Assembly: GCA_009692425.1 (NCBI GenBank)
Contig: SHZF01000007.1
Coordinates: 1-64,000, forward strand
DNA from: Myxococcales bacterium
GTDB taxonomy: Bacteria > Myxococcota_A > UBA9042
Length of the DNA: 64,000 nt
Direction: 5' to 3'
The translations under genes were made by a program, and so were the position numbers. Below, piece after piece: positions 31,751 to 41,044 of the stretch (position 1 is the stretch's first letter; every line of letters begins with the position of its first letter). A model generated the notes under the pieces. The model searched no databases. It was not told the DNA's origin and was given only the letters and a program-made list of their open reading frames with translations.

Positions 31751-33160
31751 TCAGGGTTCCCAAGGTAGGTCGGGCCAGCCGAGCCGACAACCGCGCAGTG
31801 TGGCGCGGGGTGCCGCCCCCGCTGCCGGGCGTTCGTTCCAGAGCCACCCCGGATGGCCGTGGGCGACTTCGTCCGCGGCAAACAGGAACCAGACCGTCGG
31901 CGCCGCTGCGGGGCTCAGCGGAAAGTCCTCGCGCCAGATGGGCGAATAGACCAGCGGCACGCCGCCGCTGCACGCGAGCTGGGCGAACGGGTGCAGCGTG
32001 GCACGCGCCTCGGCGAGCGCACCCAGCCGCGCCAGGACCATCGCCACCGCGAGCGACCCTTCGACGAACCAGGTGTCGGGCGCCGCGCGGGCATAGGGTC
32101 GCAAGCCCCGCCAGCCCGCGACGGCAATCGCGTGCTCGGCGGCGACCCAATCCAGCACGCCTCGTGCGCGCAGCGGTTGCCCATGCGCCAGTGCGTACAA
32201 GGCAGCCCAGGTGCCAGCTGCGTCGAGCGCGCTGCGCGTGTCGGTGTGGGTGGCGCCGGCGCCTTGGGCATAGCGGCGCGTTGCCGGCAGCCACAGGCGG
32301 GCCTCGGCGGCCGCGGCGAGTCGGTCGGCGGCGCCGTCGAGCGCGTAACGCCGGTTGAGTTCGGGATCGGCCAAGGCTGCGGCGCGCAAGGCGAACCACG
32401 CATCGAGCACGTGCTCTGTTGCGGTGAAGTCGGCCACGGCGTCCGGATCGAACCGGTCGGGCCCCAACCAACGCCCCGAGCCGGCGCGCACCAGCCCCGT
32501 GCGCGGGTCGATCTGGCCCAACAGCCAACCGACGCCAGCCGCGAGCACCTCGGCAAAACGCCGGTCGCCGCTGTAGCGCTGGTACTTGGCGAAGGCGTAG
32601 ACCACCCAGGCCACGGCACCGGTACGCACGTAGGCCGCGTTGTAGAAGCCGTCATTCTCGACGGCAAACGAAAACCCCCACGCCCCGTCTTCGCGCTGCA
32701 GTGCCGCAAGCGTGTCCAGCAGTCGCGCCGCCGCCGCTACATCACCTGTCCGGACGCGCCACAGCACGACGAGCGCTGCGTCGTAGACCCACGACCGCGT
32801 GACGAGGCGGGAGAACCCGTCGGGTGCCCCGGCAAACCGATCCGGATCTGGAAAACTGATCACCGCTTCGGCATCGGCGCCCCACGAGCGCCGCGCTGTC
32901 CACGAAACGTGGCTTGCGCCGTGCCCGGCATCGTAGAACGGTCCAGGGCGCCAGCGCTTGACGACCAGCGACGTGCGCGCCCGTGCCGCCTCGCGCACCA
33001 GGTCGGCCGCCACGCAGGGTCCGCTGGTCGGGCGCTCCAACTGGGCGCTGCCGCAGCCGGCCGCAGCCGCCGCCGCACAGGTCACGCCAACGGTCGCGCC
33101 AACGTTGCGTGCCCAGCGCGCCAAGCCCGGCACGGCAACCGCCCGCACCGAAACCCGCAC
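31751..33160 (-). CDS. lipoprotein with alpha/alpha-toroid (glycoside-hydrolase-like) domain
   Basis: The protein has 469 residues; GTG 33160 lies two bases after the glycosyltransferase stop codon. Signal with lipobox AAGC (Cys36). The rest is helical repeats with Trp/Tyr/Asp-rich turns (SRLVTRSWVYDAALVVLW; LQREDGAWGFSF; DAWFALRAAAL; PDTWFVEGSLAVAMVLARL), as in (alpha/alpha)6 glycoside hydrolases and lyases. I infer a role in trimming or binding the polymer made by the neighbouring GT2 synthase. No catalytic residue can be named. Confidence 0.75.
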   Translation of the reverse strand: MRVSVRAVAVPGLARWARNVGATVGVTCAAAAAAGCGSAQLERPTSGPCVAADLVREAARARTSLVVKRWRPGPFYDAGHGASHVSWTARRSWGADAEAVISFPDPDRFAGAPDGFSRLVTRSWVYDAALVVLWRVRTGDVAAAARLLDTLAALQREDGAWGFSFAVENDGFYNAAYVRTGAVAWVVYAFAKYQRYSGDRRFAEVLAAGVGWLLGQIDPRTGLVRAGSGRWLGPDRFDPDAVADFTATEHVLDAWFALRAAALADPELNRRYALDGAADRLAAAAEARLWLPATRRYAQGAGATHTDTRSALDAAGTWAALYALAHGQPLRARGVLDWVAAEHAIAVAGWRGLRPYARAAPDTWFVEGSLAVAMVLARLGALAEARATLHPFAQLACSGGVPLVYSPIWREDFPLSPAAAPTVWFLFAADEVAHGHPGWLWNERPAAGAAPRATLRGCRLGWPDLPWEP

Positions 33161-33162
33161 TG

Positions 33163-35655
33163 CTACTTCTGGCCCGACAGGATGCGGTCGACGAGCGGTG
33201 CATACACGGTCCACATCAGCCGCACGTCTTCGGGCAACAGGTCTACCTTGGCCATCCACAACCGGATGCGCGGCACCAGTGCCAGCCAGGGCGGGCCAAG
33301 GGCACTCTCGCCATCGGCCATGTCGCCGCACATGTACACGCGCTGCAGCGCATCGTCGTGCACGATGGCGGGAAAGCGCGAGGGCACGCCGAACCGCTTC
33401 ATCAGCCGGGCGCCCTGGACGGTCGCGCTCAGGCGAAACTCGGCCCGCACATGGCTCGGCACATCGGCAGTCACGATGTCGAACCAGTACGTGTAGGGGA
33501 TGTGCTCTTCGCCCGCATGCAGCACGAGCGGGTTCTCGGTGATGTCGGTCTGCTCCACCAGACACAGCACGCGCCCGTCTTCGTGAATCAGCAGGATGCC
33601 GGGCCCGACGAGGTCGAACGGCTTGCCGGTCTCTTCGGCCCACCGCTTCTGCACCCACTGTGCGGTCTCGCGGTCGTCGCCGAACTCGTCCACGTGGCGG
33701 CCCGCCCAGCCCGACCAACGCACGCCGAGAATGTCTTCCATGCGGCGGCGCGGACTCGGCGCGGTCGGCGTCGCAAAAGTATTGAACTGCGCGACGATGC
33801 GCCCGCCGGCCTGGACGAACCGCTCGACTGCGTCCATTTCGATGTCGTCGGTGCCGCCAAAAATCTTGCGCGACGGTTCGAGGTGCGCGACGGGGCGCGG
33901 CATGGCATCGAAGTCGTCGCTGTAGACCCCGCAGGTGTCGACGAACCACACGAGGTTGCGGCCGACGAGGTCCTGGTCGGTCAGCGTGCGGCCCACCCGC
34001 GTGTCGGGGTCCCAGCCGACGTAGTCGAGCTTGAGATTCCACAGGAGCTTCGAGGTCGGCGGCTCGGCCTTGGCCTGGCTCAGCAGCCACATCGGTCGTT
34101 GGTGCTCGCGGCGGTTCTCAAACGGCACGGTCTTGTTGATCAACAACACCTTGGCGGGCGGAATCGGCTTGACGAGCCAGCCTACCGGCAGCACCAGCAA
34201 GGCCGCGAGCAGCAGCGTCGTGACGATGGGCCAGATGTTCGGCGCACCGTCGCGGCGGCGGTTGCTGAGCGCGCCAAAGCCGACGCGCTGCATGCGGCCC
34301 CACGTCTTGCGGCCGCGCATGTAGCCGTACAGGCCGCGCAGCCGAAACCACAGGATCAACTGGCGGTAGCCGATGTTCTCGAGCAGCGCGACGCTGATGA
34401 GGCGCCATATGTCGAAGCGCTGCCGAAAGAAGCCGAGCGTCAGTTCTTCGAGCAGGATCGAGCCGAGCGACAGCAAGAAGCCGATCAGGATCGCGAGCAC
34501 GAAAAACGCCGCCGCGAACCACAGATCGATCACGCCGCCGATGAGCATGACGAAGAAGTAGTTGTAGCCGAAAAGCTCGACCACCGGGCCAAACAACTCG
34601 AACAAGATGAAGAACGGCATCACGACGAGGCCGATCGGCCCATAGCGACGGTTGAACGTCATCTTGCGGTGGCGCCACAGCGTGTCGGCCAGGCCGCGCT
34701 GCCAGCGGTCGCGCTGGTTGCCGAGGATGCGCAGGACCTCGGGCGCTTCGGTGAAGGCGACGGGATCGGGCAGGTGCACGATGGCGCGGCCCTGCAACCA
34801 GGACGGCACCTGGTGGCGCAGGCGCGTGACGAGTTCCATGTCCTCGCCCACGGAGTCGTGCGCGTAGCCGCCGGCCGCGATGACCGTCGAGCGCCGGAAC
34901 AGCCCGAATGCGCCGGAGATGATGAGGTTGCCGCCCATCTTGTCCCAGCCCAGCCGGCCGACGAGGAAGGCGCGCAAGTATTCGACGACCTGGAAGCGCG
35001 CGATCCACGAATGCGGCAAGCCCATCTCGACGACCGCGCCGCGCTCGATCTTGCACCCGTTGGCCAGGCAGATCGTGCCGCCGACCGCGATCACGTCGAC
35101 GTCGGTCAAGAACGGGCGGACGAGGCGGAGCAATGCGTCGGGCAGGATCAGCGTGTCGGCATCGATCGCGCACACGAGCGGAAAGCGACTGGCATTGATC
35201 GAACAGTTCAGGGCGTCGGACTTGCCGCCGTTCTCCTTGTCGATGACGATCAGGCGCTTGTAGATGGCCGAGCGGTACGTGGCGCGGATCGGCTTGCACG
35301 GCAGTTCGAGGCGGATGTCGATCGGCACGGCCTCCAGCGCAAAGGCCTGGCGCAACTTGGCGAGCGTCTTGTCGGACGAGCCGTCGTTGACGACCACCAC
35401 TTCGTGCTCCGGGTAGCGCAGCTTGAGCAGCGCGCGCACCGACTCGACGACCGTCTTCTCCTCGTTGTGGGCCGGCACGAGGATCGAGATCGGCAGGGTC
35501 GCGCGGCCCCGCGTGCTGACGGATTCCGGGCTGGAGCCCTCGAGATCGCGCCGCACCTGGATCACGCCGACCGCGGCGGCGATGAAAAGCGCAATGTACC
35601 CCGCCGTCAGCAGCACGAAGTAGAGCAGCACCACGATGTTGAAGAACTCGATCAA
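33163..35655 (-). CDS. GT2 processive glycosyltransferase with extra C-terminal domain
   Basis: The protein is 830 residues from TTG 35655, which has AGGA six bases upstream and avoids the upstream gene; ATG 35727 or 35823 would overlap it. An N-terminal membrane helix is followed by the GT-A domain: ISILVPAHNEE, VVVNDGSS, Asp-Ala-Asp at about 165, GED at about 270, and QRDRW at about 314, the polymer-exit motif of PgaC/cellulose-synthase-type enzymes. Several membrane helices follow, including one at about 475. Residues about 500-830 form an extra soluble domain (WFVDTCGVYSDDF, GGRIVAQFNTFATPT) resembling an amidotransferase-like fold. It should polymerise and export a polysaccharide. Confidence 0.88.
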   Translation of the reverse strand: MIEFFNIVVLLYFVLLTAGYIALFIAAAVGVIQVRRDLEGSSPESVSTRGRATLPISILVPAHNEEKTVVESVRALLKLRYPEHEVVVVNDGSSDKTLAKLRQAFALEAVPIDIRLELPCKPIRATYRSAIYKRLIVIDKENGGKSDALNCSINASRFPLVCAIDADTLILPDALLRLVRPFLTDVDVIAVGGTICLANGCKIERGAVVEMGLPHSWIARFQVVEYLRAFLVGRLGWDKMGGNLIISGAFGLFRRSTVIAAGGYAHDSVGEDMELVTRLRHQVPSWLQGRAIVHLPDPVAFTEAPEVLRILGNQRDRWQRGLADTLWRHRKMTFNRRYGPIGLVVMPFFILFELFGPVVELFGYNYFFVMLIGGVIDLWFAAAFFVLAILIGFLLSLGSILLEELTLGFFRQRFDIWRLISVALLENIGYRQLILWFRLRGLYGYMRGRKTWGRMQRVGFGALSNRRRDGAPNIWPIVTTLLLAALLVLPVGWLVKPIPPAKVLLINKTVPFENRREHQRPMWLLSQAKAEPPTSKLLWNLKLDYVGWDPDTRVGRTLTDQDLVGRNLVWFVDTCGVYSDDFDAMPRPVAHLEPSRKIFGGTDDIEMDAVERFVQAGGRIVAQFNTFATPTAPSPRRRMEDILGVRWSGWAGRHVDEFGDDRETAQWVQKRWAEETGKPFDLVGPGILLIHEDGRVLCLVEQTDITENPLVLHAGEEHIPYTYWFDIVTADVPSHVRAEFRLSATVQGARLMKRFGVPSRFPAIVHDDALQRVYMCGDMADGESALGPPWLALVPRIRLWMAKVDLLPEDVRLMWTVYAPLVDRILSGQK

Positions 35656-35692
35656 GCGACGTCCTGCAGCGGCAGACGGGTGTCGGCGCAGT

Positions 35693-36781
35693 TCATGCGG
35701 GCTGGGCGTGGGCGGTGGCGCCGGCATCGGCGACGGTGAGGCGAGCTTCGGCCAGCGCGTTGCTGGCGGCGTGGTTGCCACGGGCGGCGGCGGCGCGTAA
35801 CGCGGTGGAACCGGCCGGACCACATTTGCCCAAGGCTAGTGCGGCATTGTGACGCACCCACTCCTCATCGTCATCGAGCAGGCGCGCAATCGCATCGACC
35901 GAGCCCGCGGCGCCGAGCGCGCCTGCGGTGCGGGCGGCCTCGGAGCGGACTTGCCACCGTTCGTCCTCCAACGCCTTGAGTACGACAGACAGGCCGGACG
36001 CGTCGCCGAGTTCGCGCAGCCCCTTGAGCGCCTGGATGCGGACCTCGGCGTCGCTGTCGAGCACGGCTTGGATCAGCACGTCGAGGCCGTCGCGCACGTG
36101 GCCCATGCCCAGCGCGGCGACGGCAATCTGGCGCACTTCCGCCGACTCGGCCTGCGCGGCACCGACGAGCTCCGCTTCGGGCACGGGCCGAGCGCTGGCC
36201 AGCGCATCGGTGGCACGCATCCGGTTGAGGCGACCGTCGAGCGCGATCTCCGGCAGCGCCACCATCGCCTCGTCGGCGCGGCCGAGCATGCACAGGGCTT
36301 CGAATGCGCTCAGGCGCACGTCGGGGGCTTCGTCGTGGACGGCGCGCTCAAGAATGCGCGCCGGGTCGTTGAGCGCGCGGGCTTCGCGGATGGCCCGCAG
36401 GCGCTCCCACGGCCGGGCCACAATATGCGAACGGGCTTCGGCGGCGAGGTTGGTCGCAACGTAGAGCTCCTCGAACACCTGGGTCTGCCCCTGCCTGGCG
36501 AGTTCGGCCATCTCCGTCAGCAGGCGGCGTGCATGGTCCTTCGTCAGCGACGACAGCACGGAGACGGCCTGCTGTTTGACCTGGGCCGGCGCGCCGGGGC
36601 CCATCTGGCTGACCAGCGCGGCGAGGTCGCGTTTGACCGTGCTGAACATCTGTTCGCGGCGGATGGCCCGATCGCGCACGATGATCATGGCGACGATGGC
36701 GATGACGACGACCACCAGTTCGATCACGACGAACACGAGGATCATCAGTTCAGAAAACGTGAGTTGGTCGACGCGGATCAC
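35693..36781 (-). CDS. membrane-anchored HEAT-repeat protein
   Basis: The protein has 362 residues; GTG 36781 overlaps the upstream stop by GTGA. One N-terminal transmembrane helix (FVVIELVVVVIAIVAMIIV) is followed by a cytoplasmic helical region and HEAT/PBS-type repeats (DVRLSAFEALCMLG, EVRQIAVAALGMG, EVRIQALKGLRELG, QVRSEAARTAGALG, WVRHNAALALGKCG). HEAT solenoids are protein-binding scaffolds. Position between YaiO and GT2 suggests it assembles or regulates the synthase complex. Confidence 0.88.
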   Translation of the reverse strand: MIRVDQLTFSELMILVFVVIELVVVVIAIVAMIIVRDRAIRREQMFSTVKRDLAALVSQMGPGAPAQVKQQAVSVLSSLTKDHARRLLTEMAELARQGQTQVFEELYVATNLAAEARSHIVARPWERLRAIREARALNDPARILERAVHDEAPDVRLSAFEALCMLGRADEAMVALPEIALDGRLNRMRATDALASARPVPEAELVGAAQAESAEVRQIAVAALGMGHVRDGLDVLIQAVLDSDAEVRIQALKGLRELGDASGLSVVLKALEDERWQVRSEAARTAGALGAAGSVDAIARLLDDDEEWVRHNAALALGKCGPAGSTALRAAAARGNHAASNALAEARLTVADAGATAHAQPA

Positions 36782-38034
36782 AGTTTGCCTCGCAGCAGCA
36801 CGGCGATCTCGTTCCAAGCGGCGGCGCTGCCCTGCAGCGGCTGCACGCGCGACACCGAGGCGCGCATGCCAAGGCGGCCGGTGAACCAATGGTCGATGCC
36901 GAGCAGTACCGTCACGCCACCACCGGGCACACTGCCGAAGCGCTCGACGAACGCCGAATCCTGACCGTAGTACAGCCACGCGAACCATGCCGTGTGTGCC
37001 GTGCGGTCCCAGCGCACCTTGAGGGAGCCCGTGTGGGTCGCGGCGCCCGGCAGTTGCTGCACGAACATGTAGCCCGGCGACAGGGTCCAGTCGCGCACGG
37101 TGAAGAACAACGTCGGCGAAAACCCCGCCACGTCGAGGTTGTCGTAGCGTGCGAACCGCAGGTAGGCACCGGCCGCGAAAGCCCGCGCGATCCGGACGGA
37201 GCCGTCGAGGCGCGCATCGAACGATGGCAGGAACGTGGGGTTCGGCGAGCCGCTCACATGGCCCATAATCGCCAGCCGACCGAGGCCCGCATACAGTTCG
37301 GCGCGCCAGCCGGAGTCAGTGGCCTCGGGCCGCGCTTCGACGACGCCGCCCCCGAGCAAGACCAGGGTGCCGTCGAACAGCCGCCGCGACACCGCGAGGT
37401 CGAAACGCGGCCAGGTGCGCAGACCGGCATTGACGACCGTGCCGCCGAGGTCGAACTGCCACGGATGCAGCGCGCGGTCCGTGGCAAGCGATTGCTCGTC
37501 GTTCAGTTGCCCGCCTAGCCTCAGCGCGGCGCGGGCATCGGCCAGGCGGCCCACCTCGACGTACAGGTCGATGAGTCGCTGGTGCAGGTCGGAGCGGACG
37601 GCACCCAACGCCTCCATGCGCTCGTAGCCCTGAATGGCGCCGGCGCGGTCGCCGGCCACCAGGCGCAACTGTGCAATGAACTCCAGCACGTCGGTGTCGT
37701 CGGGGTGCTCGCGCAGCAGCGCCTCCGCTTCGGTGCGGGCAGCGGTGCCGTGCCCGAGCCAGAACAGCAGCCGGGAGTGCAGCAGGCGCGCCTCGTCGTC
37801 ACCGGGCTGCACGCGCAACAGTTGTTCGACCGCAACCAACGCCTCGGGCAGCTTGCCAGCGCGCACGAGTGACTGGGGGGTCTCTGCCGGCAGTTCCGGG
37901 CCACGCGCTGCGGGGTCGAACCCGGGCGCGCGCGCCGGCTGGGCAGGCGTGCCGGGCCCGGGCTGGGCGAAAACGGGCCCGGCGGCCGCAAAAACCGCGC
38001 CGACCAGCACGGACACAACGCCCTGTTGGCGCAT
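36778..38034 (-). CDS. YaiO-like TPR/beta-barrel outer-membrane protein
   Basis: The protein is 418 residues from ATG 38034, which gives a clean signal peptide (VSVLVGAVFAAAGPVFA). About 130 residues of TPR-like helices come next (EALVAVEQLLRVQPGDDEARLL; TEAEALLREHPDDTDVLEFIAQLRL). The last 240 residues are beta-strands of an outer-membrane barrel ending in a short strand (AWNEIAVLLRGKL). This layout matches the YaiO family and parallels PgaA/BcsC exporters. It is likely the outer-membrane part of a polysaccharide exporter. Confidence 0.85.
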   Translation of the reverse strand: MRQQGVVSVLVGAVFAAAGPVFAQPGPGTPAQPARAPGFDPAARGPELPAETPQSLVRAGKLPEALVAVEQLLRVQPGDDEARLLHSRLLFWLGHGTAARTEAEALLREHPDDTDVLEFIAQLRLVAGDRAGAIQGYERMEALGAVRSDLHQRLIDLYVEVGRLADARAALRLGGQLNDEQSLATDRALHPWQFDLGGTVVNAGLRTWPRFDLAVSRRLFDGTLVLLGGGVVEARPEATDSGWRAELYAGLGRLAIMGHVSGSPNPTFLPSFDARLDGSVRIARAFAAGAYLRFARYDNLDVAGFSPTLFFTVRDWTLSPGYMFVQQLPGAATHTGSLKVRWDRTAHTAWFAWLYYGQDSAFVERFGSVPGGGVTVLLGIDHWFTGRLGMRASVSRVQPLQGSAAAWNEIAVLLRGKL

Positions 38035-38181
38035 GGAGTCTACCCCGCAATCCAGAGAACCCCTCGCCGGGGGCCCCATCGGGTCGGGGTGCATCCACAG
38101 TCGCGTCATCGCGCCAACGGGCACCGTCGTCGCCCCGCGAAGTCTCGCATCCCGGCTTCGGGCAAGCGTGCCCGACTTCTG

Positions 38182-38898
38182 TCACGGCTGCAAAAAACCA
38201 GACCGGTCCAGCAACTCCCACGACACGCCGCCCGCCGCCCCGTGGCGCAGGTGCACCTCGGCGAGACGGCGCACGTGCTTGCCGACGAGGTCCGTCTCGA
38301 CGTGCACGGCGCGGCCCGGACCACGGCCCAGGATCTGCGTGTGGGCCGCCGTGTGGGGGATGATGGTGACGAGCACGCCCGTCAGCGTCACGTCGTTGAC
38401 CGTCAACGAGATGCCGTCGATCGCGATGCTGCCCTTGCGCACGACCTCGGCCAGCAGGTGTGCGGGTACGTCGTACGCAAGGTCCCAGCAGCCGGCGCGC
38501 TCGGTCACGGCGCACAGGCGGCCGACGCCGTCGATGTGCCCGGTGACGAGGTGACCGCCGAGCCGATCGCCCCAGCGCAGGGCGCGTTCGAGGTTGACGG
38601 CTTCGTCGGCGCACAGGCCCGCCAGCGCGGTCCTGGCCAGCGTTTCGTGCGAGAGCTCGAATGCGAGGACTTCCGAAGCCGCTCCAGAATGTTCCACAGC
38701 AACGACCGTGAGGCATGCCCCGTTCACGGCCACGCTGTCGCCCACCCGCGTCGTCTGCAGCAGCCCAGGGTGCACGATGGCGGTCGATGACGGTGGCTCC
38801 GCGGCGGGCCAGGCGACTTCGACCGCAAGACGCAAGCCGAAGGGGCGCGCCTCGGCGGCAGTCACGCGTCCCAGCGTTTCGACGAGTCCCGTGAACAT
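38182..38898 (-). CDS. ribE: riboflavin synthase alpha chain
   Basis: The protein has 238 residues; GAGGAG lies about six bases before ATG 38898. It starts with the family signature MFTGLVETLG and contains two lumazine-binding repeats (VAVNGACLTVV; IAIDGISLTVNDV), each with a conserved loop (GDRLGGHLVTGHIDG). It converts two 6,7-dimethyl-8-ribityllumazine molecules to riboflavin. It directly follows ribD. Confidence 0.96.
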   Translation of the reverse strand: MFTGLVETLGRVTAAEARPFGLRLAVEVAWPAAEPPSSTAIVHPGLLQTTRVGDSVAVNGACLTVVAVEHSGAASEVLAFELSHETLARTALAGLCADEAVNLERALRWGDRLGGHLVTGHIDGVGRLCAVTERAGCWDLAYDVPAHLLAEVVRKGSIAIDGISLTVNDVTLTGVLVTIIPHTAAHTQILGRGPGRAVHVETDLVGKHVRRLAEVHLRHGAAGGVSWELLDRSGFLQP

Positions 38899-38899
38899 G

Positions 38900-40060
38900 T
38901 CAGCTCCTCTGCGGCGGCGCGGTGCGGTCGAGGTGGCGACGGTATACGAGCTGCACGTCGCCACCCTTGCGTGCGACCGACCGCAATCGCAGCGGCAGGG
39001 CGTCTGCCAGCGTGCCGATGCCGAGGTCGCCGAGCGCCGGCGTGCCGGAACCCAGCAGTTTCGGCGCGACGAACCAGTCGAGCCGGTCGACAAGATCCGC
39101 GCGCAGCAGGCTGGCGGCCAGCGTGGGGCCCCCTTCGCACAGAACGTGGCAGATGCCGCGGGCGTACAAGGCCGCCAGCACCGCGGCGAGCCACGACGAC
39201 ACGGCGGCGGCCGGCAACGCGACGGCAATGACCTCGACCCCGGCGCGAGACCCGATCGGCGCGCCGCCCCCGGCAGGGCTGCGGTCATCCTGCACGACCC
39301 ACGTCGCCTGGCGCGCGGTGTCGCCCAATTGCAGACCAGCGTGCAAGCGGCCGCGGCGATCGAGGACCACGCGCACCGGTGGCGGGCCAGCGGGGCGCAC
39401 ATTGCGCACGTCAAGCACCGGATCGTCGGCCAACGCCGTCCCGGAGCCGATCAACACAGCGTCGGCCGCATTGCGCATCTTGTGGACGGCACGGCGGGCG
39501 GCGTCGCCGGTGATCCAGCGTGTACTGCCGTCGAGGGCCGCGGCGCGCCCATCGAGTGTCGCGGCGAGCTTGAGTTGGAGCCACGGCCGCCGGTCGCGCA
39601 CGTTGGTCAGGAAGACGGCGCACGCATCGGCTGCCGCGGTCGCGCAGACGTCCAGGCGCACCTCGATGCCGGCCTCGCGCAGCGCATCGGCTCCGCCTGC
39701 CGCGATCGGATGGGGATCCCGCTGGCCGATCACCACCCGGCGCACGCCGGCCTCGATGAGGGCGCGGCTGCACGGTGGCGTCCGACCCTGGTGGGCACAT
39801 GGCTCCAAGGTTACGTAGGCCGTCGCGCCGCGGGCCGCGCCACCGGCCTGCGCGAGCGCGACGACCTCAGCGTGAGGGCCCCCGACACGCGCGTGAAATC
39901 CCTCTCCCACCACCGCACCGTCGCGCACCAGCACGCAGCCGACGGGCGGATTCGGGCGCACCGCTTTCGTCCCGCGCGCCGCCAGCCGCAGGGCACGCCG
40001 CATCCACGCCTCGTCGGCAGCGCTGTCGGCGCCGCGCATCATGGCGGCGCCCCGCGTCAC
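38900..40060 (-). CDS. ribD: bifunctional riboflavin deaminase/reductase RibD
   Basis: The protein has 386 residues. GTG 40060 overlaps the nrdR stop (GTGA); internal ATGs at 40042 or 40039 are possible. The deaminase domain has the zinc motif (HAEV; TLEPCAHQGRTPPC). The reductase domain has TLDGRAA, STRWITGDAARR and LCEGGPTLAASLL. It catalyses the second and third steps of riboflavin synthesis. No FMN riboswitch is seen, as expected for an internal operon gene. Confidence 0.96.
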   Translation of the reverse strand: MTRGAAMMRGADSAADEAWMRRALRLAARGTKAVRPNPPVGCVLVRDGAVVGEGFHARVGGPHAEVVALAQAGGAARGATAYVTLEPCAHQGRTPPCSRALIEAGVRRVVIGQRDPHPIAAGGADALREAGIEVRLDVCATAAADACAVFLTNVRDRRPWLQLKLAATLDGRAAALDGSTRWITGDAARRAVHKMRNAADAVLIGSGTALADDPVLDVRNVRPAGPPPVRVVLDRRGRLHAGLQLGDTARQATWVVQDDRSPAGGGAPIGSRAGVEVIAVALPAAAVSSWLAAVLAALYARGICHVLCEGGPTLAASLLRADLVDRLDWFVAPKLLGSGTPALGDLGIGTLADALPLRLRSVARKGGDVQLVYRRHLDRTAPPQRS

Positions 40061-40536
40061 GGTGGGTCCTTGGCAACGACGGGGGGCGCCGTCGCGAGCC
40101 CGCGCACCTCGGCCAGCAATTCGTCGATGTCGCGAAATTCCCGGTACACACTGGCAAATCGCACGTACGCGACCGCATCGCTGGAGCGCAGGAACTCCAT
40201 CACGCGGTCGCCCAGCGTACTCGACGGCACTTCGCGCTCGCCGCCCTCGCCGAGCCGCACCTCGAGCTGGCGCGCAAACTCATGGACGGTGCCCGCCGGC
40301 ACCGGGCGCCGGTGCAGCGCCTTGAACACGCCTTCGAGCAGCTTCTCCCGGCGAAAAGTCTCGCGGCGGCCATCCTTCTTGACGACGATGAGCGGCGTCG
40401 TCTCGATGCGCTCATACGTCGTGAAGCGGTGCCCGCACGGCTCGCAGACCCGACGCCGCCGCACGACGTCGCCGTCGGGCGCCTCGCGCGAATCGATGAC
40501 GCGGTCGGAGCCCTCCCCGCACATCGGACACCGCAT
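40057..40536 (-). CDS. nrdR: transcriptional repressor NrdR
   Basis: The protein has 159 residues; GGGAG lies eight bases before the ATG. Zinc ribbon (MRCPMCGEGSDRV; VCEPCGHRFTTYER) then ATP-cone (PLIVVKKDGRRETFRREKL). It senses ATP/dATP and represses ribonucleotide reductase genes. The nrdR-ribD-ribE order is common in bacteria. Confidence 0.96.
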   Translation of the reverse strand: MRCPMCGEGSDRVIDSREAPDGDVVRRRRVCEPCGHRFTTYERIETTPLIVVKKDGRRETFRREKLLEGVFKALHRRPVPAGTVHEFARQLEVRLGEGGEREVPSSTLGDRVMEFLRSSDAVAYVRFASVYREFRDIDELLAEVRGLATAPPVVAKDPP

Positions 40537-40539
40537 GCG

Positions 40540-40998
40540 TCAGTCTCCCGCGGCGGCCGCGCGCTTGCGGTCGAGGTTTGCGAGCAGATCGACTCGACGC
40601 TGGTGACGCTGATCGAACGTCGCACCGAGCCAGACTTCGACACACTGCAAAGCGACCAGGGGACCCGTCGTGCGCGCGCCAAGGCACAACACATTGGCGT
40701 CGTTGTGCTCGCGCGACAGGCGCGCCGTGGTCTCGTCGTGAACCAGCGCCGCGCGAATCCCGGCAATCTTGTTGGCGGCCATGCTCACGCCGATGCCTGA
40801 GCCGCACAGCAGCACGCCACGCTCAGCCTCGCCGCGCACGACGGCGCAACCGACCGCAGCGGCCTGATCGGGGTAGTCGGCCTTCTGGCCGAGCGGTACG
40901 CCGAGATCAATGACCTGATGGCCGAGGTGGCGCAGGTTGGCGGCGACGGTTTCGCGCAGTTCGACGGCCGCGTGATCCGAGGCGATGGCGATGCGCAT
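40540..40998 (-). CDS. rpiB: ribose-5-phosphate isomerase B
   Basis: The protein has 152 residues. Family motifs: MRIAIASDHAAVELRE, DLGV, KADYPDQA, GVLLCGSGIGVSMAANK and HNDANVLCLGAR. It interconverts ribose-5-phosphate and ribulose-5-phosphate. With ribD/ribE this fits pentose-phosphate supply for riboflavin; rpe lies 5 kb away. NrdR starts three bases after its stop. Confidence 0.96.
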   Translation of the reverse strand: MRIAIASDHAAVELRETVAANLRHLGHQVIDLGVPLGQKADYPDQAAAVGCAVVRGEAERGVLLCGSGIGVSMAANKIAGIRAALVHDETTARLSREHNDANVLCLGARTTGPLVALQCVEVWLGATFDQRHQRRVDLLANLDRKRAAAAGD

Positions 40999-41044
40999 GG
41001 AGTCGAGTCCTACGGGGCGGCCAAGTCGCGCGGCCGCGGCGCGA

